Of a stretch of 64,000 nucleotides of DNA, positions 51,157-59,986 are shown one piece after another. The DNA lies in NCBI GenBank assembly GCA_016713785.1, contig JADJOM010000003.1, positions 1,073,501-1,137,500 of the forward strand, written 5' to 3'. The position numbers and the translations under genes were made by a program. The stretch comes from Gemmatimonadota bacterium. GTDB lineage: Bacteria > Gemmatimonadota > Gemmatimonadetes > Gemmatimonadales > GWC2-71-9. The stretch's first letter is position 1; each line of letters begins with the position of its first letter. The notes under the pieces are model-generated. The model saw nothing but the letters and a program-made list of their open reading frames with translations, ran no database searches and had not been told where the DNA came from.

Positions 51157-53079
51157 TCAGAGCGTCAGGCGCCGGTCCAGGATCGCCGCCTGCAGGCGGG
51201 TGCTGAACTCCGCGACCGGGATGATCTCCTGCTTGTTCCCCGCCCCGCGGGTCCGGACCGCCACGGTCCCGGCCTCGGCCTCGCGCTGTCCCACCACGGC
51301 CATGTACGGCACCTTGCCGATCTCGCCCTCACGGATCCGGTAGTTGAGGGTCTGGCTGCCGGCATCGAGGGTGGACCGGATCCCGGCCGCCCGCAGGGTC
51401 CGGTGCACCCGCTCGGCCGCCTCCGCCTGCTGGTCGGAGATGGGGAGCACCCGCACCTGCTCCGGCGAGAGCCAGAGCGGGAAGGCACCGGCGAAGTGCT
51501 CGATCAGGATGGCGATGAACCGCTCGAAGGAGCCGTTCACGGCGCGGTGGATGATCACGGGCCGGTGCTCGTGATTGTCCTCGCCCACGTAGTGCAGGTT
51601 GAAGCGCTCCGGCGCGGCGTAGTCGAGCTGGATGGTGCCCAGCTGCCACTTCCGGCCGATCGAGTCGGCCACGTCGAAGTCGATCTTCGGACCGTAGAAG
51701 GCGCCGTCGCCCTCCTTGAGCTCGTAGGGCAGCCCGGTGGCCTCGAGGGCGGCACGCAGCGCCCCCTCGGCCCGGTCCCACATGGCGTCGTCACCGATCC
51801 GCTGCTCCGGCCGGGTGGCGAACTTGAGCGTCGCCTCCAGGCCGAAGGTGGTGTAATAGGCCAGGATGAAGGCGGTCAGCCGGCGCACCTCCTCCGGAAT
51901 CTGCGATTCCATGAGGTAGATGTGGCAGTCGTCCTGGGCGAACTGGCGCACCCGGGTGAGCCCCGACAGCGCCCCGCTCACCTCGTTGCGGTGCAGCACG
52001 TCATAGGTGCTGTAGCGGATCGGCAGTTCCTTGTAGCTGTGCTTGCCGGTGCCGTAGAGCAGGTGGTGGCTCGGGCAGTTCATCGGCTTGAGGGACATGT
52101 CCTGCTCGCCCGTCTCGTTGTTGTGGACGAGGAACATGTTCTCCTTGTACTTGCCCCAGTGGCCCGAGATCTCCCACAGCCCCTTGTTGTAGAGCAGCGG
52201 GGTGCGGATCTCCTGGTAGCCCTCCTGCTGCAGCTCCCGCATGTACTGGTTGAGCGTGTTGTACAGCGAGGTGCCCCGCTCGGTCCAGAAGGCGGCGCCC
52301 GGCGCAAACGGGTGGAACAGGAACAGGTCCAGCTCCCGGCCGAGCTTGCGGTGGTCGCGCTTCTTCGCCTCCTCGAGCCGGTGGGTGTAGGCCTCGAGCT
52401 CCTCCTTCTTGAACCAGGCGGTGCCGTAGATGCGCTGCAGCATCTGGCGCCGGCTGTCGCCGCGCCAGTAGGCGCCGGCGGCGGAGAGCAGCTTGAAGTG
52501 CTTGAGCCTCCCCGTGTTCGGGATGTGGGGGCCGCGGCAGAGGTCCACGAAGGGGCCATCGGTGTAGACGCTGATGGTCTCGTCGGCGCCCAGGTCGGCG
52601 ATCCGCTCCAGCTTGAGCGGGTCGTCCTTGAAGCGGACGTTGGCCTCGTCGCGGCTCACCTCTTCCCGCACGAAGGCGTAGTCCTTCGCGGCCACCTCGG
52701 CCATCTTCTTCTCGATGGCCTCGAGGTCCTCGGGGGTGAAGGGCCGCTCGACCTCGAAGTCGTAGTAGAAGCCGTCCTCGATGGGCGGGCCGAAGCCGAT
52801 CGCCGCCCGCGGGAAGAGCTCGCGCACCGCCGTGGCCAGGATGTGCGCGGCCGAGTGGCGGAGCACCTCCAGGGCGTCGGCATCCTTCTCGGTCAGGATC
52901 GCGAAGCGCGCGTCCTGGGTGAGCGGGCGGTCGAGGTCGCGGATCTGGCCGTCGACCCGGGCGGCGAGGGCGGCGCGGGCGAGCCCGGCGCCGATGGACT
53001 GGGCGACCTGGCGGCTGGTGGTGCCCTGCGGGACCTCGCGGACGCTGCCGTCCGGGAGGGTCAGGCGAACCGTGCTCAC
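51157..53079 (-). CDS. thrS: threonyl-tRNA synthetase
   Basis: The 640-residue class II enzyme has the N-terminal TGS domain (VRLTLPDGSVREVPQGTTSRQVAQSIG), the editing domain with HSAAHILATAVRELFP, the catalytic core including MNCPSHH with its zinc ligands and RYSTYDVLHRNEVSGALSGLTRVR, and the C-terminal anticodon-binding domain (QVRVLPISDQQAEAAERV). The GTG at 53079 is preceded by GGAG and overlaps the small upstream gene by 4 nt. The usual downstream infC-rpmI-rplT genes are not adjacent here. Confidence 0.97.
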   Translation of the reverse strand: MSTVRLTLPDGSVREVPQGTTSRQVAQSIGAGLARAALAARVDGQIRDLDRPLTQDARFAILTEKDADALEVLRHSAAHILATAVRELFPRAAIGFGPPIEDGFYYDFEVERPFTPEDLEAIEKKMAEVAAKDYAFVREEVSRDEANVRFKDDPLKLERIADLGADETISVYTDGPFVDLCRGPHIPNTGRLKHFKLLSAAGAYWRGDSRRQMLQRIYGTAWFKKEELEAYTHRLEEAKKRDHRKLGRELDLFLFHPFAPGAAFWTERGTSLYNTLNQYMRELQQEGYQEIRTPLLYNKGLWEISGHWGKYKENMFLVHNNETGEQDMSLKPMNCPSHHLLYGTGKHSYKELPIRYSTYDVLHRNEVSGALSGLTRVRQFAQDDCHIYLMESQIPEEVRRLTAFILAYYTTFGLEATLKFATRPEQRIGDDAMWDRAEGALRAALEATGLPYELKEGDGAFYGPKIDFDVADSIGRKWQLGTIQLDYAAPERFNLHYVGEDNHEHRPVIIHRAVNGSFERFIAILIEHFAGAFPLWLSPEQVRVLPISDQQAEAAERVHRTLRAAGIRSTLDAGSQTLNYRIREGEIGKVPYMAVVGQREAEAGTVAVRTRGAGNKQEIIPVAEFSTRLQAAILDRRLTL

Positions 53080-53231
53080 GGCGACTCCGTGACGGCAGGC
53101 GCCGGCCGGATCACCGGCGCGACGCGGGGAGAATAGAGGAAGTAGGCGACGAGGCAGGCCGAGAACAGCAGCCCGAGCACCACCCACCATCCGAGATCGC
53201 CTGAGGGCGTCCGCTCATTTTCCAGAGGCAT
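53076..53231 (-). CDS. 51-residue single-pass membrane protein upstream of thrS
   Basis: An ATG at 53231 opens a short reading frame of 51 residues: a charged N-terminus MPLENERTPSGDLG, one hydrophobic helix (WWVVLGLLFSACLVAYFLY, about 15-33) and a proline-rich tail (VAPVIRPAPAVTESP). Its TGA stop overlaps the thrS GTG start (GTGA), the junction type used by real gene pairs here. A TAAGTT hexamer ends 6 nt before the ATG. I do not recognise a family. It leads the thrS transcript, so it could be a true small membrane protein or a translated leader that controls thrS. Confidence 0.65.
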   Translation of the reverse strand: MPLENERTPSGDLGWWVVLGLLFSACLVAYFLYSPRVAPVIRPAPAVTESP

Positions 53232-53287
53232 GGTGTTAACTTAATCGCTCACCGTTTTCACGCGTAAGTCACAGGTAAGACACAGAG
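53232..53287. promoter_or_regulatory. divergent promoter region at the strand switch
   Basis: This 56-nt gap separates the minus-strand thrS unit from the plus-strand BON-valS unit and is far more AT-rich than its surroundings. TAAGTT (53243-53238, minus) ends 6 nt before one ATG, and TAAGAC (53276-53281, plus) ends 6 nt before the other. Neither start has a clear Shine-Dalgarno sequence and no good -35 hexamers are visible. Confidence 0.4.
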
Positions 53288-53722
53288 ATGCGCCACCGTT
53301 CCTCCGCCTCCGAACTGCTCGCCTGGATGCTGGTCGGCACCGCCGTGGGAGTGGCCGCCGGCTTTGCCCTCGGTGAGTGGCTGGGGCCCGTCGGACGCCG
53401 TCCCGCCTCGCGCGCCGTGCCAGAGGGCGCCGACCCCGAGGCCGAGCCGCTGCCCCGTCCCGGCGCTGCCGAGACCACCCGCCGCGCCCAGACGGCGCTG
53501 GCGCAGGAGCCGGCCCTGCGCGACCTCGAACTGACCCCGATCGCCGTCAGCCCCGGGGTGGTGGAGCTGCACGGCTGGGTGCCGAGCCGGGGCCTGCGGG
53601 CCCGCGCGGCCCGGGCCGTGGCCGCCGCGCCCGGCATCGACACGCTGGTGAACTGCCTCCTCGTGCACGGCGAGGACGATACCCTTCTCGACACCCCCGA
53701 CGTGGCCGACCTGCCCGCATGA
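53288..53722 (+). CDS. BON-domain membrane-anchored protein
   Basis: The 144-residue protein has an N-terminal membrane segment (LLAWMLVGTAVGVAAGFALG, about 10-29), a Pro/Arg-rich spacer, and a BON domain (about 65-130: LRDLELTPIAVSPGVVELHGWVPSRG, then RAVAAAPGIDTLVNCLL). BON domains bind membranes or phospholipids and occur in stress and transport proteins. Its stop overlaps the valS ATG by 4 nt. Function beyond the domain is not evident. Confidence 0.82.
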   Translation: MRHRSSASELLAWMLVGTAVGVAAGFALGEWLGPVGRRPASRAVPEGADPEAEPLPRPGAAETTRRAQTALAQEPALRDLELTPIAVSPGVVELHGWVPSRGLRARAARAVAAAPGIDTLVNCLLVHGEDDTLLDTPDVADLPA

Positions 53723-56388
53723 CCGACCCGACCAGCCTGCCGCCGCAATACAACCCCGCCGCCATCGAAGCCGACCTGTACCGGTCCTGGCTCGCGGCCG
53801 GTGCCTTCGCCCCCGCCGACCACGCGACCGCCCCGCCCTACGTGATCATGATGCCGCCGCCCAACGTGACGGCGGTGCTCCATATGGGTCATGGGCTCAA
53901 CAACACGGTGCAGGACGTGCTGGTCCGCTTCGAGCGGATGCGCGGCCGGCCCGCCCTCTGGCTCCCGGGCACCGACCACGCCGGCATCGCCACCCAGAAC
54001 GTGGTGGAGAAGCTGGTGGCCCGGGAGGGGAAGACCCGCTTCGACCTGGGCCGCGAGGAATTCGTGCGCCGGGTGTGGGCCTTCGTGGACCAGACCGGCA
54101 GCACCATCCTCGACCAGCTCAAGGCCATCGGCTCGAGCGCGGACTGGTCGCGCACCTACTTCACGCTGGACGAGGACCTCTCGCGGGCGGTGCGCGAGGT
54201 GTTCGTGCGGCTGCACGAGAAGGGGCTCATCTACCGAGGCAAGTACATCATCAACTGGTGCCCGCGGTGCCTCACCGCGCTCTCCAATGAGGAGGCGGAA
54301 AAGGAGGAGACCGACGGCCGGATCTGGCGGCTCCGCTATCCGCTCGCTGACGGGAGCGGCCACCTGACGGTGGCCACCACGCGTCCCGAGACCATGCTCG
54401 GCGACACCGCGGTGGCGGTGCACCCCGAGGACGAGCGCTACGCGCACCTCATCGGCCGGACGGTGCGGTTGCCGCTGGTGGACCGCGAGATCCCGATCGT
54501 GGCCGACCTGGCGATCGACCGCGAGTTCGGCACCGGCGCGGTGAAGGTGACGCCGGCCCACGATCCGGTGGACTTCGAGATCGGGCAGCGGCACGGCCTC
54601 CCCGCCATCGACATCATGACCCCCGAGGCCCGGATGGCGGAGACCGTCCCCGAGCGGTTCCAGGGGCTCGACCGCTTCGAGGCTCGCAAGCAGGTGGTGC
54701 GGGAGTTCGAGGCGCTCGGCCTGCTGGAGCAGGTCGACAACCACCGGCACGCCGTGGGGCACTGCTACCGCTGCGATACCGTGGTGGAGCCGCGGCTCTC
54801 CGACCAGTGGTTCGTGCGGATGAAGCCGCTCGCCGAGCCGGCGCTCCAGGCCTACACCGACGGCCGGCTCCGCTTCATCCCGGAGCGCCGGGGCGAGGAG
54901 TACGCCAACTGGATGGGGAACATCCGGGACTGGTGCATCTCCCGGCAGCTCTGGTGGGGCCACCGGATCCCGGTGTGGTACTGCGACGCGTGCGGCGCGA
55001 CCCTCGTGAGCCGCACCGACGTGACCCGGTGCCACTGTGGCGGCGCCGTGCGCCAGGACGAGGACGTCCTCGACACCTGGTTCTCCAGCTGGCTGGTGCC
55101 CTTCTCGTCCCTCGGCTGGCCGGACCGCACCGACGACCTGCGCCGCTTCTACCCCGGCTCGGTGCTGGTCACCGCGCCGGAGATCCTGTTCTTCTGGGTC
55201 GCCCGCATGGTGATGGCGGGCTGCGAGTTCATGGGCGACATCCCGTTCCACACGGTGTACCTCCATGGCACCGTGCGCGACACCCAGCACCGGAAGATGT
55301 CCAAGTCGCTGGGCAACGGGATCGACCCGATCGAGGTGGTGGAGAAGTTCGGCGCCGACGCCCTGCGGTACACGGTGATCGCCGGCATGGCGGTCGGCAC
55401 CGACGTCATCCTCGACCCGGACGACCTCGAGACCTCGTTCGCCCCCGGGCGCAACTTCGCCAACAAGGTGTGGAACGCCGGCCGGTTCATCCTCACCAAC
55501 CTGGGCGACTCGTCGACCCGGCCCCTTGCGGGCCCGTATCCCGACGTCGTGCGGGCGGACGAACTGGGGCTGGCCGACCGGTGGATCATCGCCCGGTGCG
55601 ACGCCATGGTGCGCGAGGCCACCACCAACTACGAGAAGTTCCGGCTGAATGAGGCGGCCTCGGCGGTGTACCACTTCCTGTGGAGCGACCTCGCCGACTG
55701 GTACCTCGAGCAGGCCAAGCCGCGGCTCTACGGCAGCGAGCCAGGCGGGGACGTGGCCCGGGCCGTCATCGGCCGCACTTTCGAGGTGGCGCTCGCGGTG
55801 CTGCACCCGATCATGCCGTTCGTCACCGAGACGCTGTGGGGCCGGTTCCCCGGCCGCACCGCGGACGCCACGCTCTCCCGCTCCGCATGGCCGCGCCCCG
55901 ACGCCCGGGCCGCCGCGCCCGGCGCCGAACGCGGCTTTGCCCTAGTGCAGGAACTGGTCGGCGCCATCCGCCAGATCCGCGCGGAGTATGGCGTGGAGCC
56001 GGGCAAGTCGGTCAACGTGCGGGTGAGCCGGGCCCACGAGGCGTTCCGCCAGGAGGAGGGGTGCATCCGCCGCCTGGCCAAGGTGGGCAGCCTGAGCTTC
56101 GGCGCCGCGCTCCCGGAGCCCGGGGCCAACGCGGTGCTCGCGGACGGGACGTCGCTGTACATCGCCCTCGGCGACCTGGTGGACGTGCAGAAGGAGTGCG
56201 AGCGCCTGGGGACCGAAGCCGCACGCCTGGCCCAGCTGATCGAGGGGCAGCGGAAGAAGCTCGGCAACGAGCAGTTCGTGAGCCGGGCCCCCGCCAGCGT
56301 GGTGCAGCACGAGCGGGAAAAGCTCGCCTCGCTGGAGCAGCAGCTGGCCGCCCTCTCCGAGAAGCGGGAGCAGCTCGGATGCCGCTGA
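53719..56388 (+). CDS. valS: valyl-tRNA synthetase
   Basis: The 889-residue class I enzyme has the HIGH motif in VLHMGHGLNNT, TDHAGIATQ, the editing domain (VATTRPETMLGDTAVAVHP), the KMSKS loop RKMSKSLGNG, WCISRQLWWGHRIPVWYC with the zinc-site region following, and the C-terminal coiled-coil arm (about 820-885). The ATG at 53719 is the natural start; a longer upstream reading overlaps the BON gene out of frame. The stop overlaps the next gene by 10 nt. Confidence 0.97.
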   Translation: MTDPTSLPPQYNPAAIEADLYRSWLAAGAFAPADHATAPPYVIMMPPPNVTAVLHMGHGLNNTVQDVLVRFERMRGRPALWLPGTDHAGIATQNVVEKLVAREGKTRFDLGREEFVRRVWAFVDQTGSTILDQLKAIGSSADWSRTYFTLDEDLSRAVREVFVRLHEKGLIYRGKYIINWCPRCLTALSNEEAEKEETDGRIWRLRYPLADGSGHLTVATTRPETMLGDTAVAVHPEDERYAHLIGRTVRLPLVDREIPIVADLAIDREFGTGAVKVTPAHDPVDFEIGQRHGLPAIDIMTPEARMAETVPERFQGLDRFEARKQVVREFEALGLLEQVDNHRHAVGHCYRCDTVVEPRLSDQWFVRMKPLAEPALQAYTDGRLRFIPERRGEEYANWMGNIRDWCISRQLWWGHRIPVWYCDACGATLVSRTDVTRCHCGGAVRQDEDVLDTWFSSWLVPFSSLGWPDRTDDLRRFYPGSVLVTAPEILFFWVARMVMAGCEFMGDIPFHTVYLHGTVRDTQHRKMSKSLGNGIDPIEVVEKFGADALRYTVIAGMAVGTDVILDPDDLETSFAPGRNFANKVWNAGRFILTNLGDSSTRPLAGPYPDVVRADELGLADRWIIARCDAMVREATTNYEKFRLNEAASAVYHFLWSDLADWYLEQAKPRLYGSEPGGDVARAVIGRTFEVALAVLHPIMPFVTETLWGRFPGRTADATLSRSAWPRPDARAAAPGAERGFALVQELVGAIRQIRAEYGVEPGKSVNVRVSRAHEAFRQEEGCIRRLAKVGSLSFGAALPEPGANAVLADGTSLYIALGDLVDVQKECERLGTEAARLAQLIEGQRKKLGNEQFVSRAPASVVQHEREKLASLEQQLAALSEKREQLGCR

Positions 56389-57689
56389 CCCGCCGCGGCG
56401 TGACCGCGTTCGCCCTCCTCGGGATCATCGCCTGCGCCCGCATCGGCTCTCCGTCGGGCGGGCCGGATGACAAGGTGGCACCGCAGATCCTGTCCACGCG
56501 TCCCGAGAGCACCGGCGCCTACCCGGCCTGGCACCAGGACGTCGAGTTCACGTTCGACGAGGTGGTCTCCGAGGGCTCGTCGGCCAGCATGGGCCTCGGC
56601 ACCGGCGACCTCGAGAAGCTGATCCTGCTCTCCCCCAGCGCCGGCGTGCCGGTGGTGCGCTGGAAGCGGGACCGGATCACCGTCCGGCCGCGCGAGGGCT
56701 GGAAGCCGAACCGTGTGTACCGCGTGGAGCTGCTGCCCGGCATCGTGGACCTGCGCCGCAACAAGAGCGACACCACGGTGGTGCTCACCTTCAGCACCGG
56801 CGGCGAGCCGCCGACCGACACGTTGCGCGGGCTCGCCATCGACTGGGTCAGCGGCAAGCCGGCCCGCCAGGCGCTCATCGAGCTCGTGCTGCTGCCGGAC
56901 AGCCTGGTGTACCGCGCCGTGGCCGACAGCGGTGGCCGGTTCGCGCTGGGCCCGCTCCCCAAGGGCGCGTGGCGCGCCTTCGGCGCCATCGACCAGAACC
57001 GCAACCTCCGGCGCGACCGCCGGGAGAGCTTTGATTCGGTGGAGGTGCCGGCCGGCACCGGCGCCGTGGCCCCGCTCTGGCTCATCCCGCGCGACACGCT
57101 CGGCCCCCGGCTGACCGGCCTGGCGCCGTCCGACAGCCTCAGTGCGGTGGCCACCTTCTCCCAGCCGCTCGACCCCACCCAGCCCTTCGACAGCCTCGAC
57201 GCCACCCTGCGGCTGCAGTCGGATTCCAGCGTGGTGCCGTTCCGCTCGCTGCTACCCAAGCCGCTGGACGACAGCCTGCAGGCCCAGCGCCGGCAGCAGG
57301 AGGATTCGCTGCGCGCCGCCCGGGACACCACGCCACGGGACTCCACCGCGAACCGCCCGGTGCCACCGCGCAACACACCCGGACCGGACCTCCGCCCGCG
57401 CGACCCGGGCGGCAGCCACGACCCCGTCACCGACTCCATCATCGCCACGCGACCGGCGCTCTTCGACAAGCTGGTGCTGCGGGTGGATTCCGCCTTCCGG
57501 GCCGACACCAAGTACGTCCTGGAGATCCGGCGCATCCGCAGTGCCGCCGGTGTCACCGGTGAGGCGAGGAACGTGCTGGTCATCCCCAAGCCCCCGCCGC
57601 CCAAGCCCGCCCCCGCCGACAGCGTCGCGGCCGACTCCACCAAGCCGGCCGTCGCCCCGGCCCCGGCGCCCGCGCCCGCCAGGCCGTGA
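56379..57689 (+). CDS. Ig-like-domain lipoprotein
   Basis: The 436-residue protein has a lipoprotein signal (FALLGIIACARIGSPSGGPDD, with Cys19 likely lipidated); the C-A-x-x-GxPxGGPxD start is typical of a family of SbsA/Big_5-like Ig proteins in Gemmatimonadota and Bacteroidota. An Ig-like domain follows (about 30-135, VEFTFDEVVSEGSSASMGL, then RITVRPREGWKPNRVYRVEL), then a carboxypeptidase-regulatory-like repeat (LPDSLVYRAVADSGGRFALGPLPKG) and a long Pro/Arg/Asp-rich, probably disordered C-terminus. It is anchored in a membrane and may bind or shape the envelope; no enzyme motif is seen. It overlaps valS by 10 nt and selA by 4 nt. Confidence 0.8.
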   Translation: MPLTRRGVTAFALLGIIACARIGSPSGGPDDKVAPQILSTRPESTGAYPAWHQDVEFTFDEVVSEGSSASMGLGTGDLEKLILLSPSAGVPVVRWKRDRITVRPREGWKPNRVYRVELLPGIVDLRRNKSDTTVVLTFSTGGEPPTDTLRGLAIDWVSGKPARQALIELVLLPDSLVYRAVADSGGRFALGPLPKGAWRAFGAIDQNRNLRRDRRESFDSVEVPAGTGAVAPLWLIPRDTLGPRLTGLAPSDSLSAVATFSQPLDPTQPFDSLDATLRLQSDSSVVPFRSLLPKPLDDSLQAQRRQQEDSLRAARDTTPRDSTANRPVPPRNTPGPDLRPRDPGGSHDPVTDSIIATRPALFDKLVLRVDSAFRADTKYVLEIRRIRSAAGVTGEARNVLVIPKPPPPKPAPADSVAADSTKPAVAPAPAPAPARP

Positions 57690-59041
57690 CCGATCCGCGC
57701 CGCGACCTCCCGTCGGTGGACCGGCTGCTCCGGGACCCGGGAATCGTGGCCCTGCTGGAACGGGCGCCACGGAATGCGGTGGTGGCGGCGGCGCGCGCGG
57801 CGGTGGAGGCGGTGCGGGCCGGCCGCGGCGGCCCGCCGACGGACTGGGCCGAGGAGGTCGCGGAGCGGCTGGCCGGGGAGATCCTCCCGTCCCTCCGCCC
57901 GCTGCTCAACGCCACCGGCGTGGTGCTCCACACCAATCTCGGCCGCGCCCCGCTCGGCGCCGCCGCGCTCGCGGCGGTGGCCGGCGTGGCGGGCGGATAC
58001 AGCGCGCTGGAATACGACCTGGCTACCGGTGCCCGGGGGCACCGCGGCGACCACTGCCGCACGCTGCTCGCGGAGCTGAGCGGCGCGGACGATGGCCTGG
58101 CCGTGAACAACGCCGCGGCCGCCCTGGTGCTGGCGCTCCGTGCCCTCGCCGCCGGCGGGCGGGTGCTCATCTCCCGGGGCGAACTGATCGAGATCGGCGG
58201 CTCGTTCCGGATCCCGGAGATCATGGAGCAGAGCGGCGCGGTGCTGGCCGAAGTGGGCACCACCAACCGCACCCACCTGGGCGACTACGCCCGGGCGCTC
58301 CCCGGGGCGGCGGTGATCCTCACCGTCCATCGCTCGAACTTCGAACAGCGCGGCTTCGTGACCTCGCCGCCGCCGGCCGAGCTTGCCACGCTGGCGCGTG
58401 ACGCCGGCATCCCCTACCTCCACGACGTGGGGAGCGGGCTCCTCGCCGACCTTGCGCCCTGGGGCCTCACCAGCGAGCCCCGGGTACCGGACGCCGTGGC
58501 CGCCGGCGCCGACCTCGTGCTCTTCTCCGGAGACAAGCTGCTCGGCGGGCCGCAGGCGGGATGCATGGTGGGACGCCGGGAGCTGGTGGCGCGTTGCCGG
58601 GACCATCCGCTGGCCCGTGCGCTGCGGGCCGACAAGATGACGCTCGCAGCGCTGGAGGCCACGCTGGCGCTCTACCGCGATCCGGGCGCCGCGCGCACCG
58701 GGATCCCAGTGCTTGCCATGCTCACGGCGGCGCCGGCCGACCTCGCGGCGCGTGCCGATCGGCTGGTGGCGCAGCTGCCCCCCGAGGTCCGGGCCTGCGC
58801 GGTCGCTGGCGAATCGGCGGTGGGGGGTGGGGCGTTTCCCGGCGCGGTGCTCCCCACCACGATCGTGGCGCTCGATGCCGGGGCGCTCGGCGCCCACGGG
58901 CTCGCGGTCCGGCTCCGGCTCGGCGACCCGCCGCTCATCGCGCGGGTGGAGCACGACCGCGTGCTGTTCGACCCGCGCACCCTCCCGCCGGACGAGGACG
59001 CGCGAGTGGCAGCGGCCGTCCACGCGGCGCTGGCCGGCTAG
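57686..59041 (+). CDS. selA: L-seryl-tRNA(Sec) selenium transferase
   Basis: SelA turns seryl-tRNA(Sec) into selenocysteyl-tRNA with selenophosphate. The 451-residue PLP enzyme shows LLNATGVVLHTNLGRAPL, VNNAAAALVLAL, SRGELIEIGGSFRIPEIM, TTNRTHLGDY, LHDVGSGLL and the PLP-lysine K284 in LFSGDKLLGGPQAG. These are the family hallmarks and its length is standard. The GTG start overlaps the lipoprotein gene by 4 nt. No selB, selC or selD is in the window, so use of selenocysteine in the organism is suggested but not shown. Confidence 0.95.
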   Translation: MTDPRRDLPSVDRLLRDPGIVALLERAPRNAVVAAARAAVEAVRAGRGGPPTDWAEEVAERLAGEILPSLRPLLNATGVVLHTNLGRAPLGAAALAAVAGVAGGYSALEYDLATGARGHRGDHCRTLLAELSGADDGLAVNNAAAALVLALRALAAGGRVLISRGELIEIGGSFRIPEIMEQSGAVLAEVGTTNRTHLGDYARALPGAAVILTVHRSNFEQRGFVTSPPPAELATLARDAGIPYLHDVGSGLLADLAPWGLTSEPRVPDAVAAGADLVLFSGDKLLGGPQAGCMVGRRELVARCRDHPLARALRADKMTLAALEATLALYRDPGAARTGIPVLAMLTAAPADLAARADRLVAQLPPEVRACAVAGESAVGGGAFPGAVLPTTIVALDAGALGAHGLAVRLRLGDPPLIARVEHDRVLFDPRTLPPDEDARVAAAVHAALAG

Positions 59042-59060
59042 GCCGGCCCCGAACGCACGC

Positions 59061-59091
59061 GGGGCGGCCGGGAGGTGATCCCGGCCGCCCC
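59061..59091. terminator. 13-bp perfect hairpin between convergent genes
   Basis: GGGGCGGCCGGGA (59061-59073) pairs with TCCCGGCCGCCCC (59079-59091) around GGTGA. It lies 19 nt after the selA stop and 22 nt before the end of the convergent lipoprotein gene, so it can serve both strands. There is no T-run. Confidence 0.7.
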
Positions 59092-59113
59092 GCCCACCTG
59101 CGCGTGACCCGAC

Positions 59114-59986
59114 TCAGAACGTCAGGACGGCCACCGTGTCGTTGGGCATCCCGCTCGAGCTTCCCACGAACGAGCCGGTGTAGACCTGCGGGCTGGCGCC
59201 CTGCTGCTGCACCGTGACCACCCAGTCGGTCTGGGCCACGCCGCAATCGGACCAGTAGTCCAGGTAGATCGTGTAGCTGCCGTTCGGCGCGCCACCGGTG
59301 GGCCAGTAGATGTTCTCGTTGCTGACGTAGGCCTGGGAGCCGTCCGGCAGGGTGTTCTTGCTGCAGGCGGCGTTCGCGTCGAGGTCGAGGTTCCCGCCGC
59401 TCGGCACGGTCTTGTTGCCGAAGTAGAGATGCCCCCCGTCCGGATCGACGATGTGCAGGTCGACGTCGGCGGTGTCGGTCCAGGCCACGCTCACCTGGAT
59501 GTCGCCGGTGCCGATCTGCAGGATCCGCATCAGCTGCCGCGCGGTCTGGAACACCCCGGCGCCATCGCCGGCCGCGTAGTTGAAGTAGAACTGCCCGGCG
59601 GTGGCCGAGGTCGAGAGCCCCACCAGCACGCCCTGCGCGGTCTGGCCCGCGGGCAGGGTGAGTTCGTAGTAGTCGGTGAGCCCTTCCACCGAGAAGATCA
59701 CCCGGGTGAACAGGGTCGGCGAGGTGATGTTCTGCGGCGAGCTGCCGCCGTTGATCACCACGGCGATGCCGGAGACCTTGGTGGAATCGGCGGTGCTGGC
59801 CGTCGGGGGCGCGCCGCGATGGAGGACGGCGTGGACCGTGCCGCTCTGGTCGGTCACGCCGGTGATGAAGTCCTCGATGCTGAAGCCGGTGTTCGGCTTG
59901 AGGCCCGCTTCACAGGAGGTCAGCAGGGCCAGCGCCAAGCCGAGGCCGGCGGCCCGACGGCGCGCGGAAATGGGGAGTGCGATCAT
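59114..59986 (-). CDS. lipoprotein with a DUF2135-like domain
   Basis: The 290-residue protein has a lipoprotein signal (AGLGLALALLTSCEAG; likely lipid-bearing Cys25). The middle is a Gly/Ser/Thr-rich beta region, and the C-terminal third resembles the DUF2135/YfaP fold: VSVAWTDTADVDLHIVDPDGGHLYFGN, then YWPTGGAPNGSYTIYLDYW. Such domains are seen in secreted and adhesive proteins. GAGG lies 8 nt before the ATG. It stands alone on the minus strand between plus-strand genes. Role unknown. Confidence 0.75.
   Translation of the reverse strand: MIALPISARRRAAGLGLALALLTSCEAGLKPNTGFSIEDFITGVTDQSGTVHAVLHRGAPPTASTADSTKVSGIAVVINGGSSPQNITSPTLFTRVIFSVEGLTDYYELTLPAGQTAQGVLVGLSTSATAGQFYFNYAAGDGAGVFQTARQLMRILQIGTGDIQVSVAWTDTADVDLHIVDPDGGHLYFGNKTVPSGGNLDLDANAACSKNTLPDGSQAYVSNENIYWPTGGAPNGSYTIYLDYWSDCGVAQTDWVVTVQQQGASPQVYTGSFVGSSSGMPNDTVAVLTF

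Noticed and set aside
53232..53287. Replication origin or terminus at the strand switch
   Set aside because: Only 56 nt, no DnaA boxes or dif-like site, no replication genes nearby; it is adequately explained as a divergent promoter region.
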